From Ophiura sarsii (taxonomy: Eukaryota; Echinodermata; Ophiuroidea; Amphilepidida; Ophiuridae): 64,000 nucleotides of DNA. A program made the translations under genes and the position numbers. Under the pieces are notes generated by a model. That model searched no databases, had not been told where the DNA came from, and saw only the letters and a program-made list of their open reading frames with translations. The DNA lies in assembly GCA_035610835.1 (NCBI GenBank), contig CM069457.1:19710658-19774657 (forward strand). The letters run 5' to 3'. Numbering within the stretch: the stretch's first letter is position 1; the number at the start of each line of letters is the position of its first letter. Positions 12,270-24,042 of the stretch are shown piece by piece.

Positions 12270-13015
12270 GCTGCCACCAAATGTGGCGAAAAAGGTGTCC
12301 TCCGCAACTGCGACGACTTCGTTCTTCTGTCTGTCGTAGCGAGCGTCAAGACAGCTGCAACTAAGGATGTGCGAGGTGTTATTCCTCACTATTTGACTAT
12401 GAACGGACAATCGTATTTAAGTTCTCAACAATATTGTATGCTGATCCGGTAGTATGGATGTACATGATGTAGGAGAAGCGACGGAATGTGTGGAAGCAAG
12501 AGAGGACTCACTAGCACGTAGTGACTTCAGTCCATACCGCAAACGCACTCGTAGCGGAAATCAATGTGGACTATAGAGGGCTTCTTTCAATTAAGTGCGG
12601 TTGCGGTATGGACTGTATGGCTCGATCCCGTCAGCTCAGTGCGAGGTCATGTGACCGACAGTAAAGTCAAGTGGGGTTGGTGTATAAAAACGAGCGCTGC
12701 CTGTTGATCATGGCCAGTAGGGCCAAGCTACCACTCAAGGTACCTCGTGCCAGATCGAGCCGGTGTAATAATGATAAGTCACTTCGTGCTAGAAAGTGCT
12801 CTCTTGCTTCCATACATTCCGTCAATTCTCCTGCCAAAATCCATACTACCGGATCAGCCCAGAATCCCATTAAAGATCATTGTCAGATAGTGAGGAATAA
12901 CACCTCATGCCCATCGCCATCATCAGTTGCAGTTGCCTAGACGTTCGCTACCACAGAGAAAAGAGTGAAGTCGTCCCAGTTGCGGAGGATACCCTTTTCC
13001 GCCACAATATTGTCA
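12270..13015. mobile_element. Large imperfect inverted repeat, arms about 250 bp
   Basis: 12275-12520 matches the reverse complement of 12775-13010: shared blocks are GTGGCG, TATCCTCCGCAACTG-like, GAGGTGTTATTCCTCACTAT, CTGATCCGGTAGTATGGAT and GAAGCAAGAGAG. Nested inside is a smaller inverted pair, GTCCATACCGCAAACGCAC (12523) and its mirror near 12594. ORFs on either strand are arm translations. A foldback or inverted-duplication element is likely. Confidence 0.7.
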
Positions 13016-13189
13016 GAAAGAGTCACACAAAGTGGCGTCTAGTAACTGGTATGACCTCCACGTGCTTGTATATTATAAACTATTATACTCCTGACAGCGT
13101 CGAGGCATGCTTATGATCAGCTAGCTGTCTTAGAGAGTCCTGAGGATTGTTCCTTCACTACATGTAGTCTTCAACTAAAGCATCTTCTA

Positions 13190-13510
13190 GCGGCATGTAC
13201 AGTATCTGGAGCATGCTGTCCTGCAATCTTTTGACCATATCCCATGCATTTTCTATAGGCATTATCATGATGATAGGGTTAAGTTCTGGAGACCCTCCGT
13301 CCAGGGCATGGTTTGATGGACTCCGGCATCATCGAGTAAGTCGATGGCTACACATGCAATGTGGACGAGCGATATCTTGCACTAGAATGATATTTCCCCT
13401 ACTGCACCGGCAAATAGCCTCACATGGTCAAGTATCCGTCATTCTCATCTCGGTACCTCGCACCAGTTATTGCCCCATGGCTACCACAATAAGGTGCGTA
13501 CGACCGTCCA
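13190..13510 (-). pseudogene. Degraded Tc1/mariner-type transposase (DDE_3) fragment
   Basis: Read on the minus strand, with stops and frame disturbances, this contains FAGAVGEIILVQDIARPH, which matches the Tc1-family QDNARPH block that holds the second catalytic Asp. The segment DLLDDAGV follows. After a frame break comes PIENAWDMVKRLQ, matching the SPDLNPIE-x-WD block that holds the third acidic residue. It is only a C-terminal part of the catalytic domain and cannot be functional. Confidence 0.8.
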
Positions 13511-14403
13511 AACATATAGGCTACCCGCAACGGACAGGGGCGACTTGGAACCCTTGCCCCCCCCCAATGAAATCAAGTACGGCTGTAAATAAAATTTACA
13601 AAAAAAGTACACACCAAATCCCCCCAATAATGACGTCGTGTCGGTTGAGATTGGCACTGTCGGTTCATTTGACGAAAGGAATCATGGAATTATGATGGTC
13701 AAAAGTAAACATATGAAATTTTTCGCGCGCTATGCGCGCATATGTCTTCCCAAAATGAAATATTCTTTGGTATAAGCTTGTTTAGAGCCAAAATGTAGCT
13801 CAATTGTGCAAAAAGAGCTGTAAAGTCAACAAATTTCGCGCGCTGCGCGCGCATCTCTTTACTCCAAAAGTCTTGGATTGTCTTAGGAGCCCCCCCATTT
13901 CAAGTCACTGCCCCTTCCTGCCCCCCCCCCCCCAAAAAATGAAAAAGTCTAGTTACGCCACTGCTAATATGGTCATTCTAACCGTGGCAGGAAAAATACT
14001 ACATATCCTGACAGCATTGAAAAGGACACGGGTCTTGACCTAAGTGATATCTCACAGCTTATGATGAATAAAGTAATGGGGCCCTCACATGTATCCGTGT
14101 GAGATGGGGGGGCCCCTTACCGTCTTATAGAAAAACAACAGAGTCCAACACGGTGAACAATCAGCAAAACATGTCAACAGCCGCATTGATTTTTTTGTCA
14201 CCGGGTTCATACTGTTCTATACCGGGTCCTTATCGGCCTGGAACCGGGCTCATACCACCTCCTCACCAGGTCCTCACCGGCCAAAACGCTTGGGTACCGA
14301 CGTACCGAACCGCCTTGATAACGTCATCAAACTGCCCTGTATAAGCTGAGCGCTCAAGCTCGCCGCTTCGCTCACATTACGGGAATCTCTGTAAAATACA
14401 TTG
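13511..14403. other. Intergenic repeats with poly-C and GCGCGC palindromes
   Basis: TTTCGCGCGCTATGCGCGCA (about 13721) and a near-copy at about 13837 flank a repeat unit. A poly-C run lies at about 13920-13933. An extra copy of the CTCACATGTATCCGTGTGAG palindrome occurs near 14084. Confidence 0.5.
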
Positions 14404-14690
14404 TACTCACATGTATCCGTGTGAGCTGGCCGGCCCATTACCGTGTGACAAATTGGTGCAGACGGTGGCACACGGTGATGTCACACGGTGGGCAGTTTCC
14501 CGTCGGTCCATACCGTTCTACGCTTTTACTCACCCGCCAGGAGTTTTGAGCATGTTCACAACTCCGGTGGCTGGCAAAGTCCCCTGAACGTGTTCAACGA
14601 CGGGAAACGGCCCACCGTGTGTGCCGCCGTCCGCACCCATTTTTCACACGGTAATGGGCCGCTCAGCTCACACGGATACATGTGAGGGCC
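14404..14690. mobile_element. Foldback element, arms about 95 bp
   Basis: CTCACATGTATCCGTGTGAG starts the left arm and its mirror ends the right arm at 14687. The arms continue through GGCCCATTACCGTGTGA, a GCAGACGGTGGCACACGGTG-like block and TTTCCCGTCG. Short ORFs on opposite strands (both beginning MPPSAPI) are the same arm read twice. Confidence 0.85.
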
Positions 14691-14698
14691 CCATCTTA

Positions 14699-14811
14699 GG
14701 GAGCACATCAAAACTCGACCGCCCGGCAACCGCCGGTTCCGTGCAGTTCCGTGAGGTTGCAGCCGGTTTCTATTGTTCTAAACAATCGCGGTCGAGTTTT
14801 GATTTGCTCCC
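14699..14811. mobile_element. 113 bp Harbinger-like MITE, TTA target duplication
   Basis: TIRs begin GGGAGCACATCAAAACTCGA (left) and, mirrored, GGGAGCAAATCAAAACTCGA (right). TTA flanks both sides (14696-14698 and 14812-14814). A 3 bp TWA duplication and GGG-starting TIR are typical of PIF/Harbinger. Confidence 0.8.
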
Positions 14812-15240
14812 TTACATGGTACCAATATGTGTCAGCTGCTTCCACTATTCCGTCCAAGGAAGACCGATGATGATGATGTATATATCTGCATATCTGCCGA
14901 ATAACACGTCTGTAATTGGTTGAAACTGAGAACCTGCTTTCATTGGTGAAGAGACCTGGCGTCCAATCCTTCTATATATCACCTGACAATATTTTGATGA
15001 TAGGGCAAACTGCAACCGGAAGCTAAGATGTACCGAAACCCAATCCCACAATGTAAACAGCATTTTGCATTACAATTCCACAATTTGCAATTGCTAAAGG
15101 CTAAAGGTTGATTCATCAGCTTTCTTGTATGGTACGCTCATTGCATTGTGGGACCGAATTTCGGGACCAACTTTGGTTGCCGGTGCTGAAACTTCTGATA
15201 TCAGAGTCCTATCAAATTAGGGGAGGATGTGATCTCTATA
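14812..15240. other. Intergenic, no gene seen
   Basis: Unremarkable sequence with a short ATGATGATG run near 14866. Confidence 0.4.
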
Positions 15241-15242
15241 TA

Positions 15243-16350
15243 CGAGGGTCATTCAATAAGTTCTACCTCCTCACTCATAACATCGCTAATATGAATGTCA
15301 GCCTCATGACATTTGTCATGATTATAGCTCTGAATCGTAGCTACACATTTAAAGTAAATGCTAATTGATACCTATTTCACTTTTGTCATGATGCAATCAA
15401 ATCCAAAGAGAGATTTTGGACAACGGACACGGAAAATTACCCCAAAGATAAATACATGTTTTTTCGTTTTCTCTCCGTATTGTATGATCAGGTATAACCG
15501 CCCGATTTAAATACTGAAAATAGAAAACAATTAATGATTTCTGAATATATTGCTATACAATCATTTATAAATCAGATTGTAAGCAATATTAACCTTTGTA
15601 GCTTGCAAATAGTTATACACTCGAATATGTATTGACACGCCTTTAGCTACTGGAATACTGATATTCAGTCAAATGTTCGTTGTTACAAGCCAAGCAACAG
15701 TGATGCCTCGAATGTTAATGTTAACATAATAGTTGCTTTATCAGTTTTCCTTATATGCAACATTTAGAATAGTTAATCAGGTAGTCAGTGATAGAAAAAT
15801 ATATCTTCGAGAGACTTGAAATATATTAATTTATTCTTATATAATGAAGATCTCTTAGTTCCTATAAAAAGCAAATATGATTCTTGTAGCGGTTCTCTAG
15901 GGTAGGGTTAAATTTGATGACTGTCCTGGTTTTTTTCTGGCTAGTTATAGGGCATTTTCCGCCAAGAAATCAGTCACTTGTATTGTAAGCGCTGTGGTAC
16001 CTCATTGTGTAAGAGCGCTATATAAATGCCTTGTATAATAATAATAATAATTGTTTAAATTCTGTTCAAGAGATAACTTATAACGATTGAAATTGACCGA
16101 TAGGTACATTTTGTCTCTTAGAATTGGCCAAAGTCGAATAGCAGCTGTTTTTTACCCTTTTCCGTCGCACTAAATGGAAGTTTGGTTTTTACTGCATTAT
16201 ATCTAGAGAAGTACAATGCGTATTTAGACCAATCTACTATGATTGTGTATAGCTGAGATTCTAGGCTTCAATTGTGGAATATGTCATACGACTGGCTTGT
16301 ATAATAGTAAAGTTATGAGGTAGGAGGTAGAACTTATTGAATGACCCTCG
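15243..16350. mobile_element. Mariner-ended element, 1108 bp, non-autonomous
   Basis: Ends are CGAGGGTCATTCAATAAGTT and its mirror, continuing with CTACCTCCT, inside TA duplications at 15241-15242 and 16351-16352. TACGAGGGTCATTCAAAAAG-like termini are known from mariner-type elements in invertebrates. There is no transposase ORF. Confidence 0.85.
15895..16056 (+). mobile_element. Possible LINE/SINE 3' tail inside the mariner-ended element
   Basis: TTGTAAGCGCTGTGGTACCT followed by AGAGCGCTATATAAATGCC and an (ATA) run near 16040-16052. GCGCTATATAAATG plus a short microsatellite tail is a common 3' end of L2/CR1-related LINEs and their SINEs. Confidence 0.5.
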
Positions 16351-16389
16351 TAGATTAGCTTTATTCCGTTATAGCTGACAAAATAGTTT

Positions 16390-17465
16390 AAGAATGTATA
16401 TGGCCGTGTGTCTTGAACTCGCCACCCTTACCGTTGCATGTCCAGATTTTTACATTTTACAACATCTGAGATTCGAATTAGCATATCGCAATAACTATTT
16501 GTTCTACCTCATAAAAAGTATATATTTTCTGAACGGTAATCTCACAAGGAATCCAAATATGCTATTAGAATTTAAATAAGACCTAATGGTAACATGTTGT
16601 GATTAAGAATGTTCAAAAATATCGATTTTTTTCATATTTTGATTTAAGCTCAATAATAATTTTATACCTATCCCAATCATAATTTTACTGTGCATATTTA
16701 AGTTCCTCATGCAATTACCCACCAGAACATAATAGTTGTTAATGGTAAACATGTTAAAATATACTATATCGAGAAGTAAATGAGCACAAACGTTTAAATT
16801 TCATATTTATTAGAGTTTACAAGTATCTTTTTTTTGGTATGCACCCTATCCTAATTTAAACGGTATTTTTGGATTCCCCTATTTGAGAGCTTTCCAAAAA
16901 TGTATAATTTTGCTATCATCGGTTAAATATTTCTTTTGTTATAGTCATGTATGTAAAACCGATGAATTAGGGCAAGTTCACTGTGTAGCGAATAGGGAAA
17001 AAGCCAAGGACAACGCAATCGATTCATGATTACAATTGTTGCACAATAGTTGTCACATTTGTTGAAACAGAATCTTATAGAATATAAAATAATCTATAAA
17101 ATGAGAGCAAAATTATGTTTGTACCATACAGGGATGAGGAGTTATAGTAAATTGAACGTAGAATTGGAAACATTTTCTATATTCCCCATAGAGATTGCAC
17201 ACAGCGCCGCCGCCACCGCCGCCGCCGCCACCGCCACCACCCCTGACTTTCACAACATAATCAATCATATCTCAGCCAAACATTTATAGAAATACCTGAT
17301 TTATTAAGACAATGTAGCTAGATAAATAGGCTTTCACATGACACCTCAACCATAGCTGTACCACATTTAGTTGTTGAGTTAATAGAGAGAGATGGATGAT
17401 TTGTCAACAAAAATGCAACGCCACCACCCTTTTTGGGTGGTGAGTTCAAAACACATGGCCATATA
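16390..17465. repeat. Dispersed repeat family A, copies 2 (+) and 3 (inverted, 17160-17465)
   Basis: 16394-16560 shares the TGAACTCGCCACCC and GGAATCCAAATATG blocks with 1930-2490. 17418-17462 is the reverse complement of the same start block, and 17205-17240 is a CCGCCGCCA microsatellite at the place where copy 1 has poly-G. Confidence 0.6.
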
Positions 17466-18730
17466 GGACATCCAATATTTACTGTTTAACAATGTAGGAT
17501 ATCCAATATTTATTGTTCGAGTTTACCTCTCCGACCACCAACCAACGCCTGAGGTGGTTTGACATAAACCTATTCATGAATATCGTTTCAGAGGTGTTTT
17601 TAATTTTGATTATGCCTTGGATATCCTTTACGGTCTTAAAATATGTTGTCAGTAGAAATACAAACCACCTGTTAAACGAATGATAACAGTATGGCCTTGA
17701 AGGTAAGGGATACCGGGGGTAGGCCTATATATAATAATATGGCTGTGTTTTTTATAGCAGATGAGCAGTCAGATTAAGAACTGGAAGGGTGTTTGACTCA
17801 GTGTGGAAAGAGATTTGGTATACGAATTAAACAAGTAGGAGTAGGCCTACATAGCAATTTATGGTATAGCCTCGACACGTAGAAGGAAAGCAAAGCAATA
17901 CATGTAGAAGTACAGTTTTTTATTATATACATTCATAAGCAAATATAGATAGACTCTTGATTGTTGTTGTATTTAACATGGCTACATATCTGAGCCAGAT
18001 GAGCCTCAAAGTAGGTCTATTTGGGGAAAATCAAGATTTTCAGTGTTCAATTTTGTCACACGTCGGGTCTATAAAATTATAATCTAGTTTCAGTGTTCAA
18101 CTTGATTTCGTATTTAGCTTATATTATGGTCTTCTCACAATTACCAAATATTTCCCCGGGGTTTACATCACTTCCAATCATAAAATGTCCTTATTTAATT
18201 GTAATATGAATTCATTTTACAACCGAAGATTAGACGCCGAAAAAAATACCCAACTGTTGGTTGGTTCGGTCAGTCGGGCTTTTCTGTTCTTTTTCCATCT
18301 TGAAAAAAACACACCACACCATTGACAAGCCCTTAAAATGATTAGGCTATATTCATTTGCATGTCAAGCTTCTTAAACCAATTTCTAAAAACAATATCTT
18401 TCTCAAATTACTACAGCGGCATGTTATCAATCAGTTTTACCATGTCTATACAGCAGCTTTTAGAATATGTCCCTATTCATTACTGTTTGCATAGAATTAT
18501 GTATATTTTCATAACATGTTCAAAAAGATCAAGAAATCGTTTCTGATTTGTATGCGCTAAAGTTTTTAGCGCACTTGTACTTTGTGACATGCGGTCACCT
18601 TTCCTGGTGAGACGTATACAGTGTAAGATACTGTTTTCATAAAGGTCAAAGTATAGCTTTAGAGAGAGGCTCCGCCGTAGCGGGCGCCCCAAAAAGACAT
18701 TTGGGAAAAAGTGTACTTTAGCTCCCAGAT
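17466..18730. other. Intergenic, no gene seen
   Basis: Two TAGGCCTA octamers (17720-17727 and 17842-17849). No recognisable protein or RNA. Confidence 0.45.
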
Positions 18731-19065
18731 ACTAGACTGTACTAGTATCGACCAATACTAGAACACCCAGTATCGTTCGATACTGGTACATTATTTTGTT
18801 CCAGTATCGCTCGATACTGGCATGTTAAGAATGTTCCAGTACCGTATTGCCCGATACTGGGACAAAATAATGTACCAGTATCGATCGATACTGGTACATT
18901 ATTTTGTTCCAGTATCGGTCGATTCTGGTAGAATGTGTTCCAGTATCGCCCAATACTGGAACATGAAAAATGTACCAGTATCGCCCAATACTAGACCATT
19001 AAAAATGTGCCAGTATCGCCCGATACTGGAACATGAAAAATGTGCCAGTATCACCCAATATACAA
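18731..19065. repeat. Array of about ten palindromes CCAGTATCGNNCGATACTGG
   Basis: Dyads are centred roughly every 35-36 bp from about 18770 to 19050, joined by short linkers such as TACATTATTTTGTT and AACATGAAAAATGT. The central dinucleotide varies (TT, CT, AT, GT, CC) while the flanks are kept. The last unit is broken. The ORF through it merely reads the repeat. Confidence 0.9.
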
Positions 19066-19940
19066 TATCTGTGAAGTTGGCTTGTATGGTTATTTTCTCT
19101 TTCTGGAAAGCACGGTGAAATAGTCTTACTTCATTATCCGGGTTTGATTTCTAACTTCTCTGTAGTCGTAGACTCTCTCACTAGTGAGTCACTGATAATG
19201 GATGACTCAAGCTATAAAAATTGAAACAGCAGATATTATCGGAGGCGTGTCTTTTTCAGAATCAGAAGCCGACGGCACGTCAGCTTGGAAGACAAAATTG
19301 ACAATACGCAAATTTAAGAAAGGGGTCTTGTCAACAGAGCTAAAGTGGAAAGTCCGAGGACATCCCGGCGGACTGCAAGGTACAAATGAACCTACCAACA
19401 CTATCAGGCGATGATGAGAGAACGTCAGAAAGCTGTTTTAAAAACTTTTGAGGAAGCATTTCGAGAGGATGAAGCTCCCCTTGAAAGCCCCAGTGCAATA
19501 ATGACACTTGATTCAACTACTAGACATTCACTAAAGGCAAACATCATACGTTAGAGGGCGTGGAGATCACAACGATTTTCGTTTGAGATACATATCATCG
19601 GTAGTTTTTCAAGCCACTCAATTTTTCAAAAAGAGAAAATGATCATGATCGTAAAATTGACTTTACCAATCAGCTCATCCTACTAGTATCCATAAAAGCT
19701 CTTTTCAGAGCCACAACAACTTCAAGAGAAAGATATTGAACTACCCCTTAAATAGTGTGTAGTACTCCAACATAAACAATGTTGTTCCCAAGCCATAATG
19801 AATGAGATGGTTTTCCCTCGCAATATTTTAAAACACTACGACATTTTTTTCTTCAAACAAATAATAGAAAAAATCCCGCAATTCATATAGATATAACAAC
19901 TGAACGTCTAATTGTATTTGAAGTTATGAAAACAACAGTT
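19066..19940. other. Intergenic; unassigned ORF 19202-19414
   Basis: A 70-codon ORF (starting MTQAIKIETADIIGGVSF) has ordinary composition and no repeat match in this window, but I do not recognise it and see no convincing splice context. It may be a fragment of a mobile element. Confidence 0.3.
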
Positions 19941-22835
19941 AGGGGAATATGGGGCAACTGGACCGTGGGGCAAGTGGTCCGAAATGAAGGATTTTGTAAT
20001 TGTATGGGCATACTGCTTTCTTTTGAACAATACGACTTTTGTTGATACTTGACATATATCTTTACCTTCTACAATCCAAAACATTTGGAACTTTAGGGTA
20101 TTTACACATGTGATTTTTCTCCATATCTTTGAAGCTAACTCCTTGAGTGACTGATTGAAAATTCACAGATAGTATGGGCGATATATGAAGATGGGTTTAG
20201 AATAGATCATGTTTAATGTACTTTATATGATTGACAGATATGCAACAGTAAATATATACATGCAGTACAGTCGTCTTAAGATACTTAAGATACTAGGTGC
20301 ATATTGCATTTGATGGGTGCTATATTGTAGTGTGCTTAGGGACTTTCCGAAATATGATCAAAACCATAGGTTGTGGTTGAAATGACCGAAAAATGGCGCA
20401 TATTGCTAATTTGGGACATTGGTGGTTTGGATTTCCGATCAATATTATCATTTAAAGAATGCTTCAACTTAAATCATTATCACGGGTATTCATTTGGTAG
20501 AGTTATTAGTTCATGAATTTGCAAATAACAAAGTACACCATTTCTTACTTATCTAAAGACACTCGTCTACTTGTAGGACCCGAACGCCGTAATATTTGCG
20601 AATTCAAAGTGATCACTGGCTACAGAAATCTGTGTAATGGCTAAAAACAAAAATGCAATTTTGCCTTTTTTTCTGAAATGTATGTGTTGGAGTTATTGAT
20701 TATTATGACAAATGGTGGTATGTTTTAAAACATTTTGGCGTAAAATGTATTACGTCATATAGGCGTGTTTTAATAACGTTTCATCTCAACAAAGTGCTAC
20801 GTCATTTGTTGGGGTAAGTGGTCCGAAGGGGTGTGGGGCAACTGGACCGCCTGCAAAAACTTAATCAAAATTGTAAAATTCATTTTGAAAATTAGTTGTT
20901 AGTGTCAATAAAACATGACTCGGTATTGAGTTTTTAGACAATTTGGGGCATTTCGGGTCTAATACCACTATTTCTGATATAATAATTATTTGAAGGATTA
21001 CAATATGACACGAAATTGCTTTAGAATGGTTTAAAACCTCGGTATTATGAATTACATCTTTATCATATTTTGAATGGCGTCTGTAAAGGTATTTGCTATG
21101 ACGAAATATCATGATTTATGTATTTTATCCACTGCTTTTGTGTATATCAACCGTTGGGTCATCATTGTCATATTGACTAACTTCCCCTGTAACATGAAAA
21201 GCTGGCTAAATATATAAGTACTTAAAATGATGATTATATGAAGTAAATAAAATCATTAAAGAAAGGGGTATATATATAGACAAATGTATGGGGCGTCTGA
21301 ATATCACAACCATGTAACCATTTAACTAGGTTCACACCGTTTTATCTAATAAACGTGCAGTCGAAAATTGCGCTTGCTTTGTACACCATTAGTATTAGGG
21401 GAATATGGGGCAACTGGACCGTGGGGCAAGTGGTCCGAAATGAAGGATTTTGTAATTGTATGGGCATACTGCTTTCTTTTGAACAATATAAAAATGAGAA
21501 AATGAGTTGTTAGTGTCAATAAAACATGACTCGGTATTGAAATGTGAATAGAATATGAAATCATTCACATTCTTTCAAGTTCTTAGACATTTTGGGGCAT
21601 TTCGGGTCTAATACCACTATTTCTGATATTGAAGGATTACAATATGACATGAAATTGCTTTAGAATGGTTTAAAACCTCGGTATTATGAATTACATCTTT
21701 ATCATAATTTGAATGGTGTCTGTAATTTGCTAGGTATTTGCTATGACGAAATATCATGATTTATGTATTTTATCCACTGCTTTTTGTGTATATCAACCGT
21801 TGGGTCATCATTGTCATATTGACTAACTTCCCCTGTAACATGAAAAGCTGGCTAAATATATAAGTACTTAAAATGATGATTATATGAAGTAAATAAAATC
21901 ATTAAAGAAAGGGGTATATATAGACAAATGTATGGGGCGTCTGAATATCACAACCATGTTATCATTTAACTAGGTTCATACCGTTTTATCTATAATAAAC
22001 GTGCAGTCGAAAATTGCGCTTGCTTTGTACACCATTAGTATTACTGCTTTTTACACGTTAACCACGAAAACTGTATAAAACATGGGTTTCATGAGACCTG
22101 TATCATTTTTACACGTTAAATAATATGGAAATGAGTTTGTAAAGAAAATACTGCTTAGTTACCGGGTTGTCAATCAATGATTTCTGTGTATTCTAACCGT
22201 TGGAACATATAGGACCAGTTGCCCCAACGATGGGGTAACTGGACCGTGCCAAGTAAAGTTTTTAGCTAGTGGTAATTGGCCTTTTGTTTGGTTATTTTTT
22301 AACATTGATTATATGTTATATGTAAACAGTTACATGGGTGATATTTTCATAGCAATTCCATAAATATTTACACGAGCTTTAAGCTTTTATATCATGAAAT
22401 ATATGCTTAACCGGTCCAGTTGCCCCATCCTCCCCTATTGCTTTTTACACGTTAACCACGAAAACTGTATAAAACATGGGTTTCATGAGACCTGTAGGCC
22501 TATCATTTTTACACGTTAAATAATATGGAAATGGGTTTGTAAAGAAAATACTGCTTAGTTACCGTGTTGTCAATCAATGATTTCTGTGTAATCTAACCGT
22601 TGGAACATATAGGACCAGTTGCCCCAACGATGGGGGTAACTGGACCGTGCCAAGTAAAGTTTTTAGTTAGTGGTAATTGGCCTTTTGTTTGGATATTTTT
22701 TAACATTGATTATATGTTATATGTAAACAGTTACATGGGTGATATTTTCATAGCAATTCCATAAATATTTACACGAGCTTTAAGCTTTTATATCATGAAA
22801 TATGCTTAACCGGACCAGTTGCCCCATCCTCCCCT
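19941..22835. mobile_element. 2.9 kb TIR element with internal tandem duplications
   Basis: Begins AGGGGAATATGGGGCAACTG and ends with the mirror of AGGGGAGGATGGGGCAACTG. The start block (about 85 bp) recurs at 21398. The segment 20870-21395 is repeated at 21487-22045, and 22021-22436 at 22437-22836, each nearly identical. The terminal motif GGGGCAACTGGACCG or its mirror is also present internally at about 20841, 22215, 22420, 22617 and 22811. No transposase ORF. Confidence 0.75.
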
Positions 22836-22869
22836 ATCTAATTTTAGGGGGGGACTTACAGGGGCGGAC

Positions 22870-23087
22870 TGGCCACTGTGGCGTTGTGGCGATCGCCACA
22901 TGGGCCGCTTGGTTTTGGGCCTCTCAGGGCCGGTTACTCAAATTTTGTGACCGTGCGAAAATTTGTGACTGTGCGAAATTTTGTTACCGTGCGAAAATTT
23001 GTGACCGCGCGAAATTTTGTGACCGTGCGAAATTTTTTGACAGTGCGAAATTTTTTGACAGTGCGAAATTTTTTGACCCTACCCTTT
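22870..23087 (+). repeat. Repeat family B copy with 18 bp tandem repeat
   Basis: After the shared GTGGCGATCGCCACATGGGC block, the sequence runs into about eight units of ACCGTGCGAAATTTTGTG-like DNA (about 22948-23080). The copy at 4600 has only one such unit, so the array grew from a motif inside the repeat. Confidence 0.8.
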
Positions 23088-23690
23088 GTAGTAGGGTCAT
23101 AATCTTGGATTCCGTGACCATTTGCTCCGTACTACCTTGGTTTCTTGGTGAATTTGCTAGAACCATTATGAAAGAAAATTAGTCGCTGTCCCTCATAGGT
23201 GACGGAAACTTTTTTATAGCAAAAATTCCAAAATGGTCGCCATACAGGGGCCCGAAAATTCAAATGGCTTCAATTAAGTTTAAAAGCATACCGAATTGTT
23301 CGGCTGAGCACAAGGATTCCAGAAAAGTATAGTTTGTCATACTTCCGATGTTTGGTTAACGAGTTATCGGGTAAAACGTAAAAAGGTCGTTGACCTTTGC
23401 CTATGGGTTCAAAATTTAAACTTGCACCGATTTTGAAAAACAATATCTCATATTGTTCGTATGATCACAAGGATTACAGATATGGTATTTCTTTTTAGCA
23501 CCAGGAATATTTTGCGTGGGTCAAAAGGTCAATGTCCTATATCGAACCTGACCTTTTGACCCCTTTATAAGGTACAACAGACACTAATCTGAATTTTATT
23601 TCAACCATTGAGGGGGAATCCGAATTTGTCGATCCCCACTTACAATTGGTAGAGTTAGTGTAATATAGCAAACAATTATCCCGCTGCGCG
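23088..23690 (+). repeat. Dispersed repeat family C, copy 1
   Basis: Closely matches 27114-27155 plus 28070-28610 (CCAAAATGGTCGCCATACAG, TTGTTCGGCTGAGCACAAGG and others). This uninterrupted copy shows the pre-insertion state of the LINE insertion at 27156. Confidence 0.85.
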
Positions 23691-23692
23691 TG

Positions 23693-23696
<4 letters not shown>

Positions 23697-23725
<29 letters not shown>

Positions 23726-23726
23726 G
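23697..23726. repeat. Poly-G run, 30 bp
   Basis: Thirty consecutive G following TGCATT. It is the longest G or C homopolymer in the window. Confidence 0.95.
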
Positions 23727-24042
23727 CTAAGGGATATTTGGTTCACATTCTTCTAAAAGCACCAAATTTGGCCCATATGTTGCTCATACCATACTCTTTT
23801 GATTTTTGATGGATGCCAAAATATGGTAGCGGTATGGTGTAGAAGTCCCAAGTATGCAAATGAGCTCACTGAATACAATGTCATGCTCTACCACACATCT
23901 ACCCAGTACTCAACAACGGAATAAATCTCATTATCCTCATTTGCATACTTGGGACATACACCATACCCTTACCAAAATTTGAGCCTTTTGGGACTGCCAT
24001 ATTGGCCAATTCCAAAATGGCCGCCACACTGCCTTTGCTTTT

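Noticed and set aside
18731..19065. CRISPR-like array of repeats and spacers
   Set aside because: This is an animal genome; spacers are short, similar to one another and partly palindromic, and no cas genes exist.
18822..19118. 98-codon ORF over the palindrome array
   Set aside because: It only translates the CCAGTATCG repeat and its linkers.
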